Shown: positions 41,871 to 51,138, counted from the first letter of the stretch. The stretch: 64,000 bases of DNA from Candidatus Omnitrophica bacterium UBA6233 (GCA_002440965.1 DJWJ01000031.1:1-64000), one strand, 5' to 3'. The notes: generated from the letters alone by a model not told the origin. Program-made: numbers and translations.

Positions 41871-42608
41871 ATGAAGAAGCTATTTTTCTTATTGCTAATG
41901 AATATAAGTCTTTCCGCGACATGTTTATATGCGGGTTATGATTTAGAAAAGTATTTTCCTACTGGCCAGAAAGATATCTGGGCTTATTCTATGGTGGAAC
42001 ATGATATTGGACAGGAGGCGGGTAAAAATGAAGCGGAGATTGGCGTAGAAGTAAGATTCTTAAAAGATGGAACAGGGAATGACTTATATGGGCCTATTCG
42101 TATGTTAATCAAGTATAGCGATGGAGAACGGAATGAGTATTCTATAAGCAAGGATTCGGAAGGAATAAAGGTTAGCAAGTTCGTTAAAGAAAACAACTAT
42201 TATTCCGTTTTTGAACCACCGTTTTTGTTGCTACCTTCTAAAATTAACGAAGGAGAAACTAAAGAATATTCTGGTATTATCACTTATTTTGATTCAGATA
42301 AGGAAAAAGGGAAAGCAAAGATTAAAAGAGAGCTTACCGCGAATGGTTTGGAGGATGTAGAGACAAAAGCGGGCGTATTTAAAAACTGCGTTCGCATTTA
42401 CGTTAAAGAGGTTATTAATAAAGAAAACGGTGAAGTAAAGAATAAGTTCTATACGTTCTGGTTTAGCCCTGAAGCCGGAGAAGTTAAAGAAGTCGTCAGG
42501 ACGATTACCTTCCGTTTGGCGGAGAATGAGTATAAAAAAACTTCCTCCGATGAGAGTACGATGGAGCTAAAAAGAACTACAGTAAACGGGAGAAGTTTTG
42601 GTAATTAG
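41871..42608 (+). CDS. Secreted uncharacterised protein
   Basis: A 245-residue protein from ATG 41871, preferred over ATG 41856 because GGAGGGAG lies 5 bases before it. The N-terminus MKKLFFLLLMNISLSATCLYA is a classical signal peptide; Cys18 near its end might be lipidated, although the box is not ideal. The mature part is a mixed beta protein with VETKAGVFKNCVRIYV and FYTFWFSPEAGEVKEV, reminiscent of periplasmic or outer-membrane-associated beta-sheet domains seen in many Gram-negatives. Function unknown. It ends the run. Confidence 0.65.
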   Translation: MKKLFFLLLMNISLSATCLYAGYDLEKYFPTGQKDIWAYSMVEHDIGQEAGKNEAEIGVEVRFLKDGTGNDLYGPIRMLIKYSDGERNEYSISKDSEGIKVSKFVKENNYYSVFEPPFLLLPSKINEGETKEYSGIITYFDSDKEKGKAKIKRELTANGLEDVETKAGVFKNCVRIYVKEVINKENGEVKNKFYTFWFSPEAGEVKEVVRTITFRLAENEYKKTSSDESTMELKRTTVNGRSFGN

Positions 42609-42651
42609 CCGTTTGAATTCCCACCTTTTTATGCTAATTATTTCTCCATAA

Positions 42652-42759
42652 ATGCGTATAAAATTTATCTATTGGACGTTAATTTCTTTATTGTTTTTTT
42701 TCTGTATTCCCTACATTCATAATTGTTGTTCTCGCGATTATGTTTGGGAGGATTTTTAA
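42652..42759 (+). CDS. Possible 35-residue hydrophobic peptide upstream of synthetase homologue
   Basis: The frame from ATG 42652 ends with TAA two bases before ATG 42762 and contains the SD (GGGAGG) of that gene. The peptide starts MRIKFIYWTLISLLFFFC and ends with a Cys-Cys and an acidic tail. No SD precedes it. It may be a membrane peptide, a leader or chance; it is the nearest small ORF to an amide-forming enzyme. Confidence 0.25.
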   Translation: MRIKFIYWTLISLLFFFCIPYIHNCCSRDYVWEDF

Positions 42760-42761
42760 AA

Positions 42762-44594
42762 ATGGGAAGGATCTGCGGTTTTATAAATTCCAATAGCGTT
42801 TCCGCGAATATTGCCAATATGCTTTCTAACTGTTATCCTGCGGGGGAGAAGAGCGATTTCTCAGGGCTTTATTATGTTGACAGAGATACTTTTCTAGCAG
42901 TAGAAGGAAAAGGCAACTTGGCGCGCAGCATGGATGGAAGGTTCGCATGCCTTATAGATGGAAAAATATTCAACCTGAAAGAACTTTCCGCCGATTTCAT
43001 GGATAAAAAGAGTCATGGAAATGCCGATTCTCAGGCAGCCGCTATATTAAGTTTCTATATGCAACAGGGAACAGCAGCTTTTAGCCGGCTCAAGGGGTCA
43101 TTTGCCCTAGTTATATGGGATTCAAGAGAGCAGCAGTTGATTTTAGCCAGGGATCCTTTCGGCATAAAGTGTGTCTACTATGCAAATACCCGCGGGGTAC
43201 TTTCTTTCTCCTCGAGCCTGACAGGCCTTGTAAGAATGCCATGGTTTAATAAAGAGATCGGCATGAGCGGGTTTCTGGAATACCTATCTTGTGGTTATGT
43301 TAGTTCCCCCTCTACAATATATAAAAACGCAGCTTCTTTAAATGCAGGAGAATACCTTGTGTTTAAAGATAATGATGCCAGGATAGAAAATTATCGCCCT
43401 GTTGAACCCCATAAATGGTATTTTCATGATACTGGGGATATAGGGGAGCGCGAACTCGTAGATAGATTTGAGCGGCTCTTATTTAACGCTATAAGTTGTC
43501 GGTTATCCAAAACCCAGAAGACAGCGGTATATCTTAGCGGAGGGATGGATACCTCATTGCTTTGTGCCATGCTCAGGAATTATACAGACGGAGATATCGT
43601 CGCTTTTACCTCGGGGTCCAATAATCCTATATGCGACGAGACGCATCACGCACAGGCGGTGGCCAAGCATCTTAACATAGAATGTAGAAGTTATTACCCG
43701 ACCAGGGAGGATTTTTTTAGTGCGCTAGAGCTTCTACCGGATATCTACGGACAACCCTTTGCCGACATATCCGCCATACCTACCTACCTTATAACGCGGA
43801 AAGTCGCGGAAGAATTCAGGATGGTATTTACAGGAGAGGGGCCTGATTTTATGTTCGGGAATTACGATTTTCGTTCCCTCTACTATTATTATAAAGTTGT
43901 CCCTCCCGGATTACGCGGACAGGTTTCTAGGCTGGTCGGCTACATTATCCAGCGATTCTATAAGGCTAGAATATCTCCAAATTTAGATGTCCCTGAACTT
44001 ATGAGGCAAAGGGATTTTTTTTGGGTTTTTCTCCGGATGTTTAAAAGCGCTGATCTGGAAAACCTGGTAAGGGAATCAATTTATAATGAAAGCTTTTGGG
44101 TCTATAGGTTTTTGGAGAAGCGCAAAGATATTCCTCTGGCGGAAAGATTGAGGCTAGCCCAGTATATCTGTTATGGTATTAATAATGTCCTATACAAATC
44201 TGAGCAGGCTCATAGCGCTAGCTTGGTTGAGTTGGTATGCCCGTATTATGACGCAGAGTTATTCAATTTTGTTCAGTTTCTTCCGACGAAGTATAAATTC
44301 AGGCGATTTTTTGGCAAATATCTGCAAAAGAAACTACTCTATAAATACGTACCTAAGAAGATGCTCGATCGCCCCAAAAGAGGCTTTGTTGTGGATTTTG
44401 CAGAGTTTGGCATGGCACCGTTGCGGGCCCTGACAGATAAATACCTCAGTAAGAAAAGACTCGATGAAACAGGAATAATAAATACAAGCTTCGCATTGCA
44501 ATGCGTGGAGGACTACTACAGGGGAGACACCAGTATGGGGCCTAAGCTATGGACCCTTCTAGTATTTGGGATGTGGTGTGACCGTTTTCAATAG
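42762..44594 (+). CDS. Second asparagine-synthetase homologue, divergent glutaminase domain
   Basis: A 610-residue protein from ATG 42762. A longer in-frame start at 42723 has no support, while GGGAGG lies 11 bases before this ATG. It reads MGRICGF, so the would-be Cys nucleophile is residue 5, not N-terminal. The usual HRG segment is missing and NGEIYN is DGKIFN (residues 66-71), so the glutaminase is probably dead. The PP-loop SGGMDTS (259-265), ARDPFGIK and the synthetase C-terminus are intact. A ligase using ammonia or another amine is likely. It differs clearly from the homologue at 30545. Confidence 0.83.
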   Translation: MGRICGFINSNSVSANIANMLSNCYPAGEKSDFSGLYYVDRDTFLAVEGKGNLARSMDGRFACLIDGKIFNLKELSADFMDKKSHGNADSQAAAILSFYMQQGTAAFSRLKGSFALVIWDSREQQLILARDPFGIKCVYYANTRGVLSFSSSLTGLVRMPWFNKEIGMSGFLEYLSCGYVSSPSTIYKNAASLNAGEYLVFKDNDARIENYRPVEPHKWYFHDTGDIGERELVDRFERLLFNAISCRLSKTQKTAVYLSGGMDTSLLCAMLRNYTDGDIVAFTSGSNNPICDETHHAQAVAKHLNIECRSYYPTREDFFSALELLPDIYGQPFADISAIPTYLITRKVAEEFRMVFTGEGPDFMFGNYDFRSLYYYYKVVPPGLRGQVSRLVGYIIQRFYKARISPNLDVPELMRQRDFFWVFLRMFKSADLENLVRESIYNESFWVYRFLEKRKDIPLAERLRLAQYICYGINNVLYKSEQAHSASLVELVCPYYDAELFNFVQFLPTKYKFRRFFGKYLQKKLLYKYVPKKMLDRPKRGFVVDFAEFGMAPLRALTDKYLSKKRLDETGIINTSFALQCVEDYYRGDTSMGPKLWTLLVFGMWCDRFQ

Positions 44595-44618
44595 GAATTA
44601 ACTAATCCAGAGTAAGGC

Positions 44619-44741
44619 ATGGATAAGATAAAGATAGATCAAATTTTAGATTTATGGGGAGTTATTAAATGTCCCATTAACTTTGTAAAAGCAAAACTTA
44701 TATCAACAAGTAAAATAAATGCAACACCCTGTAATCCATAG
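44619..44741 (+). CDS. Possible 40-residue peptide between synthetase and GT-C genes
   Basis: ATG 44619 opens 40 codons to TAG at 44739. An AAGG sits 3 bases before it, too close for a good SD. The peptide (MDKIKIDQILDLWGVIKCPI at its start) has two Cys (18, 38) and a Thr/Asn/Pro-rich end. The layout leader-like helix plus short polar tail could suit a modified peptide, but chance is as likely. Confidence 0.2.
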   Translation: MDKIKIDQILDLWGVIKCPINFVKAKLISTSKINATPCNP

Positions 44742-44810
44742 CTTGAACATGGAATTGATTAATTTTTAGTAAGTTATAGTGTAGTCGTTATTCAAAAATA
44801 TGTTGGAACA

Positions 44811-46349
44811 GTGAATAAACAGAAAAAAATCAACGATTGGTCGGTAGCGCTTCTGCTTATTTTTATCTTCTTCCTGTATTCTTATAACCTTACCGGATGG
44901 CTAATTCATGATGACGAGGGAGGTTATCTCTATCAGGCCTGGCGGATGACAGAAGGGTATGCGCCCTATAGAGATTTTTATACTCCTAAAGAACCGCTTT
45001 TTCTTTTTACGGGGAGTTTTATCTTTAAACTTTTCGGCTTGGATATTTTTTGGGTAAGAATGTTTAGCGTTGTTCTAACTATTCTTACGGGTTATTTGAT
45101 TTTTTTGATAGGCAGAAGAGTTTATTCCAATGTAATCGCTTTTTCAGCCGCGCTCCTTTATCTTACCCTGCCTATAGTTTATTCTCAAGCGAGGCTTTTT
45201 CGTTCAGATTCTCATGTGGTCTTTTTTTCTACGCTTGGTTTGTTTTTGTTTCTGAAAGGTTGGCAGGATAAAACCAGGCCTTTTTTCCTTTATAGCGGAA
45301 TTTTTTATGCCATAGCTTTGGGCTATAAGCTGGCGGCAATATTAGGAATGTCCGCCTTAGTTTTTTTTCTTGTCTACGAGGCGGCGATGCGGAAAGAGAA
45401 AAGAATTTCCACCTTTTTATATTTTTTTATTCCGTTTGTTTCGGGTTTTCTGGTTACCTCCGGGATTATTTTAATCATTGTGTTGAATTTATCACCTTCT
45501 TTTTTAAATTGCCTAATCAATCATCAATTGGGGCAGCCGCTTTTATCTTCCGTGCATATGTTCTCAACTTTAAGAAATAACGCAAGGGATTTTTTCATGC
45601 TCAATTCTTGCCAATATGATTTGCCAGATACGCAGTCATGGTTGATCATTTGGTCGCTACCGGTGATTGTATACTATTTATTTACCTCAAAAGAGACGAG
45701 GAAAATACTCTCTTTTTATATTTTTGGCGTTGTTGTCCTGTTATTTAGCCCATATCCCGGAGAAATATTCCGTTATCTGCTTTATTTCCTTCCCGTTGCA
45801 GTACTAGTTTTTACTAGTATCATTTTTTATCTTCTAGGGCGCAAGAGGAATGTAATTGTCAGGATTCTTGGGCTGGCGGTGCTATTGTTTATTTTGATAA
45901 AGATGCTTACCTCGGCTTTTATGAAAGATAAAGCAATTTTTAACGCGAAAGAAAATGGGACTCTTGCCTTTGCCGGTTATATCAAGAATCATACTGCAGA
46001 AGATGATTATGTAGTTGCTGATTATGGAGATGTCCTTTTTCATGCGAAAAGAAAAACTACTCCTCTTATGGCGGGAATGAGTAAATCAACGGTTGATAAC
46101 GGAGTTATTACCAGCGATAAACTGATAAGCGAACTGGAGAAATACCATGTTAAGATGGTTCTCATCCATAAAGAGGGCGGTATAGATAAAAAATTGGGAT
46201 TTTATTTGGGAATTCTTCCGCATCATTTCAGTACTTTAATCAATTCAAAGGATGGATCCCGGTTTTTATCTTATCTTCAGAGTCAATATCAGCTTGTCGC
46301 TGACTATAACAGGTCAGGGCAGATATTTTCCGTTTATGTCAGAAAATAA
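44811..46349 (+). CDS. GT-C (GT39-like) membrane glycosyltransferase, copy A
   Basis: A 512-residue protein started by GTG. The first loop has GWLIHDDEGGYLYQAWRM, an acidic DDE motif of GT-C enzymes, and YRDFYTPKEPLFLF follows. About ten membrane helices lead to a C-terminal soluble part with MVLIHKEGGI and PHHFSTLINSKDG. It should move sugar from a polyprenyl-phosphate donor at the periplasmic face. A close paralogue is the next gene (46531). No SD is visible before the GTG. The preceding 216-base gap holds only the small ORF at 44619. Confidence 0.82.
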   Translation: MNKQKKINDWSVALLLIFIFFLYSYNLTGWLIHDDEGGYLYQAWRMTEGYAPYRDFYTPKEPLFLFTGSFIFKLFGLDIFWVRMFSVVLTILTGYLIFLIGRRVYSNVIAFSAALLYLTLPIVYSQARLFRSDSHVVFFSTLGLFLFLKGWQDKTRPFFLYSGIFYAIALGYKLAAILGMSALVFFLVYEAAMRKEKRISTFLYFFIPFVSGFLVTSGIILIIVLNLSPSFLNCLINHQLGQPLLSSVHMFSTLRNNARDFFMLNSCQYDLPDTQSWLIIWSLPVIVYYLFTSKETRKILSFYIFGVVVLLFSPYPGEIFRYLLYFLPVAVLVFTSIIFYLLGRKRNVIVRILGLAVLLFILIKMLTSAFMKDKAIFNAKENGTLAFAGYIKNHTAEDDYVVADYGDVLFHAKRKTTPLMAGMSKSTVDNGVITSDKLISELEKYHVKMVLIHKEGGIDKKLGFYLGILPHHFSTLINSKDGSRFLSYLQSQYQLVADYNRSGQIFSVYVRK

Positions 46350-46380
46350 TAATAAGTTTTTAATAAAGCTCTTTTATTAA

Positions 46381-46515
46381 ATGAAGAAAAATGTATGGTT
46401 CTATCTATCTGAGAAACGTAGCGCTTTTAGAGATTTATCGTCTATATTTGTGGGCAATATTCATATTGGAGGCAGTATAAATACCTGTTTAAAGACGTCG
46501 ATTCCGTCTTATTGA
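46381..46515 (+). CDS. Possible 44-residue peptide between GT-C copies
   Basis: ATG 46381 opens 44 codons (start MKKNVWFYLSEKRSAFRD, later Gly/Ser/Thr-rich with one Cys) to TGA at 46513. No SD is present. It is one of three short unexplained frames in gaps around the second synthetase homologue. Support is weak. Confidence 0.2.
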   Translation: MKKNVWFYLSEKRSAFRDLSSIFVGNIHIGGSINTCLKTSIPSY

Positions 46516-46530
46516 TGTCGAAATTTAATT

Positions 46531-48114
46531 ATGCACTTTATCAATAAAATATCTTCGATAGCTCAAAAATATAGCCGTTGGTTAATCCCGCTTATACTTT
46601 TATCCATATTCTGCTTCTTTTATTTCTATAATATTACCGGGTGGCTAATCCATGATGACGAAGGCGGATATTTGTATCACGCTTGGAGGATGAGTCAAGG
46701 TGAGTTGCCTTACCGGGACTTTTACAGCACGAAAGAACCCTTTTTTCTCTATACCGGGTATCTTATTTTTAGTTTCTTAGGCCCCGATGTTCTATGGGTA
46801 AGGATTTTTACTGCCATTATTACAATTCTTACCGGTTGTTTGATTTTCTTGATAGGCAGGCGGGTTTATTCCTATAAAGTAGGTTTTTGGTCTTCAGTCA
46901 CATATCTTGTTTTACCTGTAGTTTATTTTCAGGCGCGGCGTTATCGTCCTGATGCTTATGCCGTATTTTTTTCCGTTTTAGGCCTTTTTCTGTTCATAAA
47001 AGCCTGGCAAGATAATAAAAATTCATTTTTTGCCTATTCGGGGATTTCTTACGCAGTTTCATTAGGGTATAAGCTTTCTACTTTTATCGGCATAACAGCC
47101 GTATTAATTTTTATTTTTTATCAAGCGGCAACGCAGAGAAGGCTGAGGATTATAAGCCGGGTTTTAGTTTTATTTATAGGCGGTTTTTTTGTAGCGATAG
47201 TTGCTTCATCTATTTTTTTGAATAAGATATCTTTTTTGCTTTTAACCTGCATATTTAAACATGAGCTTAGCCAGCCATTGTTATTGTTTCCGAATCTAAT
47301 AACTACCGTGGTGAATAATATAAAAGAATTCTTGATGATTGGGCCGAAGCAATATGGTTTACGCGATGGCCATTCATGGTTTATAATTTTTTCTCTGCCT
47401 CTGGCGATATGTTATTTGTTTGCAAGTAACCAGATAAGAAAGATTTTTTCTTTTCTCATTCTTTGTTCCTGTTTTATCTTATTAGCCCCTTATCCCAACC
47501 AAATCCTGCGTTATTACTTGTATGTGGTTCCCGTGGCTGTTCTAATATTTGTAAGCTTCCTATGGTCATTGTTTCAGCACAAGAGGAGTATCTTTATAAG
47601 GATATTCGGTGCCTTGATATTAGTATTTATCTTGATAAAAGTTATCCTGCCGGGTTTGAAAAAAGATAGTGTGCTTTTTTTAGTTAAGGAAGATGGCACA
47701 GCCTTATTGGCGGAATACATTAAGAATAATACGCGGGAAACGGATTATGTAATGGCTGAATACGGGGACATACTTTTTCATGCCCGGAGAAAGACTACCT
47801 ATCTTATGGCTGGAATGAGTCAGTCAGCTATAGATAACGGCGTGATTACTAGTGATAAGTTAATAAATGAACTTGAGAGCTATCCTGTGAAGATGGTGCT
47901 TATACATAGGGAAGGGGGAATACCGGAAAAACAGGGGTTCTTTTTCGGGACTCCCTATGCGCCGCATCATTTTAGTACCTTGATTAATTCAAAAGACGGC
48001 CCTAAATTTATTAGCTATCTGCACAAGCATTATCTATTGACGGATACTTTGAACCGGAGTGGAGAGATTTTTGATATTTATTATAAGAAAGAGTCGTTAA
48101 ATTCCTTGAAATGA
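46531..48114 (+). CDS. GT-C (GT39-like) membrane glycosyltransferase, copy B
   Basis: A 527-residue protein closely related to the gene at 44811: GWLIHDDEGGYLYHAWRM, YRDFYSTKEPFFLY, LIFLIGRRVYS and GVITSDKLINELES repeat almost word for word. Divergence is greatest in the middle helices. The N-terminus is about 17 residues longer. It is a tandem duplication; two copies may add different sugars. The promoter for the next gene overlaps its last codons. No SD is seen at its own start. Confidence 0.82.
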   Translation: MHFINKISSIAQKYSRWLIPLILLSIFCFFYFYNITGWLIHDDEGGYLYHAWRMSQGELPYRDFYSTKEPFFLYTGYLIFSFLGPDVLWVRIFTAIITILTGCLIFLIGRRVYSYKVGFWSSVTYLVLPVVYFQARRYRPDAYAVFFSVLGLFLFIKAWQDNKNSFFAYSGISYAVSLGYKLSTFIGITAVLIFIFYQAATQRRLRIISRVLVLFIGGFFVAIVASSIFLNKISFLLLTCIFKHELSQPLLLFPNLITTVVNNIKEFLMIGPKQYGLRDGHSWFIIFSLPLAICYLFASNQIRKIFSFLILCSCFILLAPYPNQILRYYLYVVPVAVLIFVSFLWSLFQHKRSIFIRIFGALILVFILIKVILPGLKKDSVLFLVKEDGTALLAEYIKNNTRETDYVMAEYGDILFHARRKTTYLMAGMSQSAIDNGVITSDKLINELESYPVKMVLIHREGGIPEKQGFFFGTPYAPHHFSTLINSKDGPKFISYLHKHYLLTDTLNRSGEIFDIYYKKESLNSLK

Positions 48115-48134
48115 CTATAAGGCTTGTTTATAAT
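48106..48134 (+). promoter_or_regulatory. Promoter within 3' end of the GT-C copy B gene
   Basis: TTGAAA at 48106-48111 and TATAAT at 48129-48134 are 17 bases apart. The -35 covers the stop region of the preceding gene (ends 48114). The expected start near 48141 gives a leader of about 25 bases before ATG 48166. Confidence 0.6.
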
Positions 48135-48165
48135 GCTGATAAAGATTGAGAAAGCCTATTAAACT

Positions 48166-49197
48166 ATGAAAAATATTCCTTTGGCAAGATCAAAGATATT
48201 GTCTTGTTATCATGAAATCAAGCAAATAGCAAGAGGAGAAATTCCCGTTCCGCGCTCTATAAAGATATTTCCCGTAGAGATATGTAATCATAGGTGTAAA
48301 GGATGTCATTCTCTTGTTTTGTTTTCAGGCGCGCACCCTTATTTGGATACAAATTTATACTATAGGCTTATTGACGAATGGAGCACGTTAGGGGTGGAGA
48401 GCGTTAGTTTTGCCGGCGGCGGTGAACCTTTGATGCATCCGAAGATAAGCAAGTTTATAGAGTATGCTTATAGAAAAAAAATGGGCGTTGGAATTTTGAC
48501 TAATGGCACTTTATTGGATCAAGAGAAGATTGACACTATACTTTCGTATGGGACTTTTATCAGGATAGGCATAGACGGGGCTGATAGGCAGGTTTATGCC
48601 GAGCAAACCGGAGTAGACCATTTTGGGTTGCTGTTGGATAATATCAGAAGAATGATATCCAGAAAAAAGAAGCTGAAATCCAAGATAACCGTAGGATTAA
48701 AGTTTCTTATTACAAAGATAAATTATTGTCATGTTAAAAAGGCCTGTTCGCTTGCTTCGAGATTAGGAGTTGATTATTTGCAATTTAAGACTTCTCGATC
48801 AAATGCATACGAGATTAACTCTTTGTGTGCAGATAAAGTTAATCGTGTTATAGCAGAAGAACAATCCAAGTTAAATAGAAGAGGGTTTTTTATATTTGGC
48901 GATGCCCGGAGGACAAATGTCAGCGGCAAGTGTTTCCTCAATATGGTTAATTCGACATTAGATACGGATGGAAGTTTATACATATGCCCTGCTTTCCAGC
49001 ATAGAAAGAGAGTTCACAGGATAGCTAGCTTGGTTAAAGAAAGTTTCGCTAAAGCGTGGTTCAGTAAAAAACATAAAGACAAGGTAAAAAGGATTGATAT
49101 GCAACAATGCCGGCTTTATAATTGCTCTCTTTTTGAAGCTCATGGCGTGGCTAAAGAGGCGATACTTGAAGATAAGCTGCATTTGCAATTCATATAA
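48166..49197 (+). CDS. Radical SAM protein
   Basis: A 343-residue protein with cluster CNHRCKGC (Cys40, Cys44, Cys47), GGGEPLMHP and IGIDGADRQVYAE. The C-terminus has CFLNMVNSTLDTDGSLYICPAF and CRLYNC, a SPASM-like arrangement. It is not one of the five-paralogue set: the N-terminal helix is shorter and GGGEP replaces GGEP, as in SPASM maturases. A strong promoter lies just upstream. The GT2 gene at 49231 follows after 33 bases, so it may provide or use a glycosyl substrate. Confidence 0.85.
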   Translation: MKNIPLARSKILSCYHEIKQIARGEIPVPRSIKIFPVEICNHRCKGCHSLVLFSGAHPYLDTNLYYRLIDEWSTLGVESVSFAGGGEPLMHPKISKFIEYAYRKKMGVGILTNGTLLDQEKIDTILSYGTFIRIGIDGADRQVYAEQTGVDHFGLLLDNIRRMISRKKKLKSKITVGLKFLITKINYCHVKKACSLASRLGVDYLQFKTSRSNAYEINSLCADKVNRVIAEEQSKLNRRGFFIFGDARRTNVSGKCFLNMVNSTLDTDGSLYICPAFQHRKRVHRIASLVKESFAKAWFSKKHKDKVKRIDMQQCRLYNCSLFEAHGVAKEAILEDKLHLQFI

Positions 49198-49230
49198 AAA
49201 TACCGATAGGGCATCATATTCCCGCAGAAA

Positions 49231-49917
49231 ATGCAGAACTCAGTAGTAATACCTATTTATAACGAAAAAGAATGTGTATGGGGAGTCTATTCTTCCGTAA
49301 AAAAGGTGATGGAAGGTTTAAAGGAGTCATACGAGATAATATTTGTAAATGACGCTTCAGAAGATGATTCTTGGTTGGAATTGAATAAGGTGGTTTCACG
49401 GGATAGCCTGGTAAAAGTAATAAACTTAAAAAAAAGATCCGGAGAGTCACTAGCGGCGAAAGCAGGATTTGATGCCGCTTGTGGTAATATAATTATCAGT
49501 ATGGATGGAGACGGTCAACTTGAGCCTAAAGATATACCGAGGTTATTAACTAAACTGAAAGAAGGTTATGATGTAGTTTGCGGCTGGCGTTATGAAAGAA
49601 ACGACCCTTGGTTGAGAATAGCTTCATCTAAGATAGCTAATATCATCAGGCGGATTATGATAGGAGAGAAGATACATGACGTTGGGTGTTGTTTGAGGGT
49701 TTATAAGAGAGAGTGCCTTGCGGGAATTCCTTTTGAAGGCCAGTTTTACAGGTTTTTCACCGCTTTTCTATTTAAGAAGAGGCTTAAGATAACTGAAATT
49801 AAAGTGTGCCATTATCCAAGAAAACACGGCGTATCAAAATACAACCTGCATAACAGGCTGTTTAGCAGTTTACCGGGTTTTTTCTATATAATGATGTATA
49901 AAAAAAGAAATTTTTAG
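49231..49917 (+). CDS. GT2 glycosyltransferase (DPM1/GtrB-like)
   Basis: A 228-residue enzyme: SVVIPIYNEKECVWGVY, IFVNDASEDDS, SMDGDGQLEPKDI (DxD) and GWRYERNDPWLR with DVGCCLRVYKR. These are the marks of polyprenyl-phosphate sugar synthases; the C-terminal membrane helices of GtrB are absent. It is the third such enzyme in the window, so several different lipid-linked donors may exist for the several GT-C enzymes. No SD is seen. Confidence 0.87.
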   Translation: MQNSVVIPIYNEKECVWGVYSSVKKVMEGLKESYEIIFVNDASEDDSWLELNKVVSRDSLVKVINLKKRSGESLAAKAGFDAACGNIIISMDGDGQLEPKDIPRLLTKLKEGYDVVCGWRYERNDPWLRIASSKIANIIRRIMIGEKIHDVGCCLRVYKRECLAGIPFEGQFYRFFTAFLFKKRLKITEIKVCHYPRKHGVSKYNLHNRLFSSLPGFFYIMMYKKRNF

Positions 49918-49926
49918 AGTTTTAAT

Positions 49927-50946
49927 ATGCAGCGTATATTGCAAAAAAGATATTATATAAGAAAATGCCTTTCGTTTCTAAAATCGCTTCTGGCGAAGAA
50001 GCGTCTGTTTAATTTCATTGTTTGTTTTGTTTCATTTGTATTAAAGAAGGATAAATTGACAAGCTATCCTTCTATGATAATGATAGAGCCGACGAATAGA
50101 TGCAATTTCCATTGTTCTCTTTGCGCTTTGGGCAACGGCTTGGATAAACGCCCGGCAGCGGAGTTACCTTTTGAGGCATATAAAAAAACGATAGACGAGC
50201 TTTCGGATTACTTGTCATGGGTAATGCTCTATATTCAAGGGGAGCCTTTGTTGAATAAAGATATTTTTAAAATGGTTGCCTATGCAAAGATGCGTAAAAT
50301 TTATGTTTCGTTCTCTACTAACGGTTATCTATTGGATAAGGAGAATATAAGTCAAATATTGAATTCCGGTTTGGACCATTTGACGGTATCTCTTGATGCG
50401 GCTCGGGCAGATACATTTAAAGAATATAAAAAGGTAGACGCTTTTCAAAAAGTGGTAGGTAATGTAAAGGCATTGGTAGCGCAGAGAAAAAAAGACCGTA
50501 GATTAAATCCTTGTATATGCTTGCAGATGATAGCTATAAAGGAGAATGAAGGCGAAATAGAAGATTTTCTCGATTTAGCAAGCGAGGTTGGAGTGGATGA
50601 GGTATTCATAAAACCGGCAAGAATCGATTTTTTTCCGCAAAAGTTTACGGCCTCTCTTCCTAGTGACAAAAAATATATCAGGCCGTCTTATTTGGAATCC
50701 CGGGAAGCGCCCAGGAGATGTTTAAAACCGTGGATGTCTTTTGTGATAAATTCAGCCGGTGTCGCTGCACCCTGTTGTGAAGATGTGCTTCTTGCTTATC
50801 CCATTGGCAATATCTTTAGTGATACCATAGGGGCAATTTGGAACGGAAAGAGGATGCAGGATTTCCGGTACAATCTATCCCATAAAATCGAGAATAATCC
50901 GTTCTGCAAGGACTGTAGTTACAACGTATTCTTCAGGTCATTGTAA
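49927..50946 (+). CDS. Radical SAM/SPASM protein
   Basis: A 339-residue protein with cluster CNFHCSLC (Cys59, Cys63, Cys66), IQGEPLLNKD, VSLDAARADTF and the C-terminal CLKPWMSFVINSAGVAAPCC...GNIFSDTIGAIWNG, ending CKDCSYN. This is a full SPASM domain of the kind found in peptide- and sugar-modifying enzymes. The N-terminal 45 residues are hydrophobic and basic. It begins 9 bases after the GT2 gene. Substrate unknown. Confidence 0.87.
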   Translation: MQRILQKRYYIRKCLSFLKSLLAKKRLFNFIVCFVSFVLKKDKLTSYPSMIMIEPTNRCNFHCSLCALGNGLDKRPAAELPFEAYKKTIDELSDYLSWVMLYIQGEPLLNKDIFKMVAYAKMRKIYVSFSTNGYLLDKENISQILNSGLDHLTVSLDAARADTFKEYKKVDAFQKVVGNVKALVAQRKKDRRLNPCICLQMIAIKENEGEIEDFLDLASEVGVDEVFIKPARIDFFPQKFTASLPSDKKYIRPSYLESREAPRRCLKPWMSFVINSAGVAAPCCEDVLLAYPIGNIFSDTIGAIWNGKRMQDFRYNLSHKIENNPFCKDCSYNVFFRSL

Positions 50947-51036
50947 TCGTTAGTTGCTTAGGCAGGAGGTTTGGGATTTCTGGGATAACGTGTTGGTAAG
51001 TAGATTGTAATTGCGGTTTTAACGGTGCTAAATCCG

Positions 51037-51064
51037 TTGCATATTTGGATAGGCAAGATATAAT
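51037..51064 (+). promoter_or_regulatory. Putative promoter of the epimerase gene
   Basis: TTGCAT at 51037-51042 and a perfect TATAAT at 51059-51064 are 16 bases apart. This gives a leader of about 70 bases before ATG 51139, in a 192-base gap with no other feature. Confidence 0.5.
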
Positions 51065-51138
51065 TATAAAGATCGGGAAAATATATTTAATGGATAAATA
51101 TTAATTAAGCGATAAATTCATTGTGAAAGGAGTTTAGG

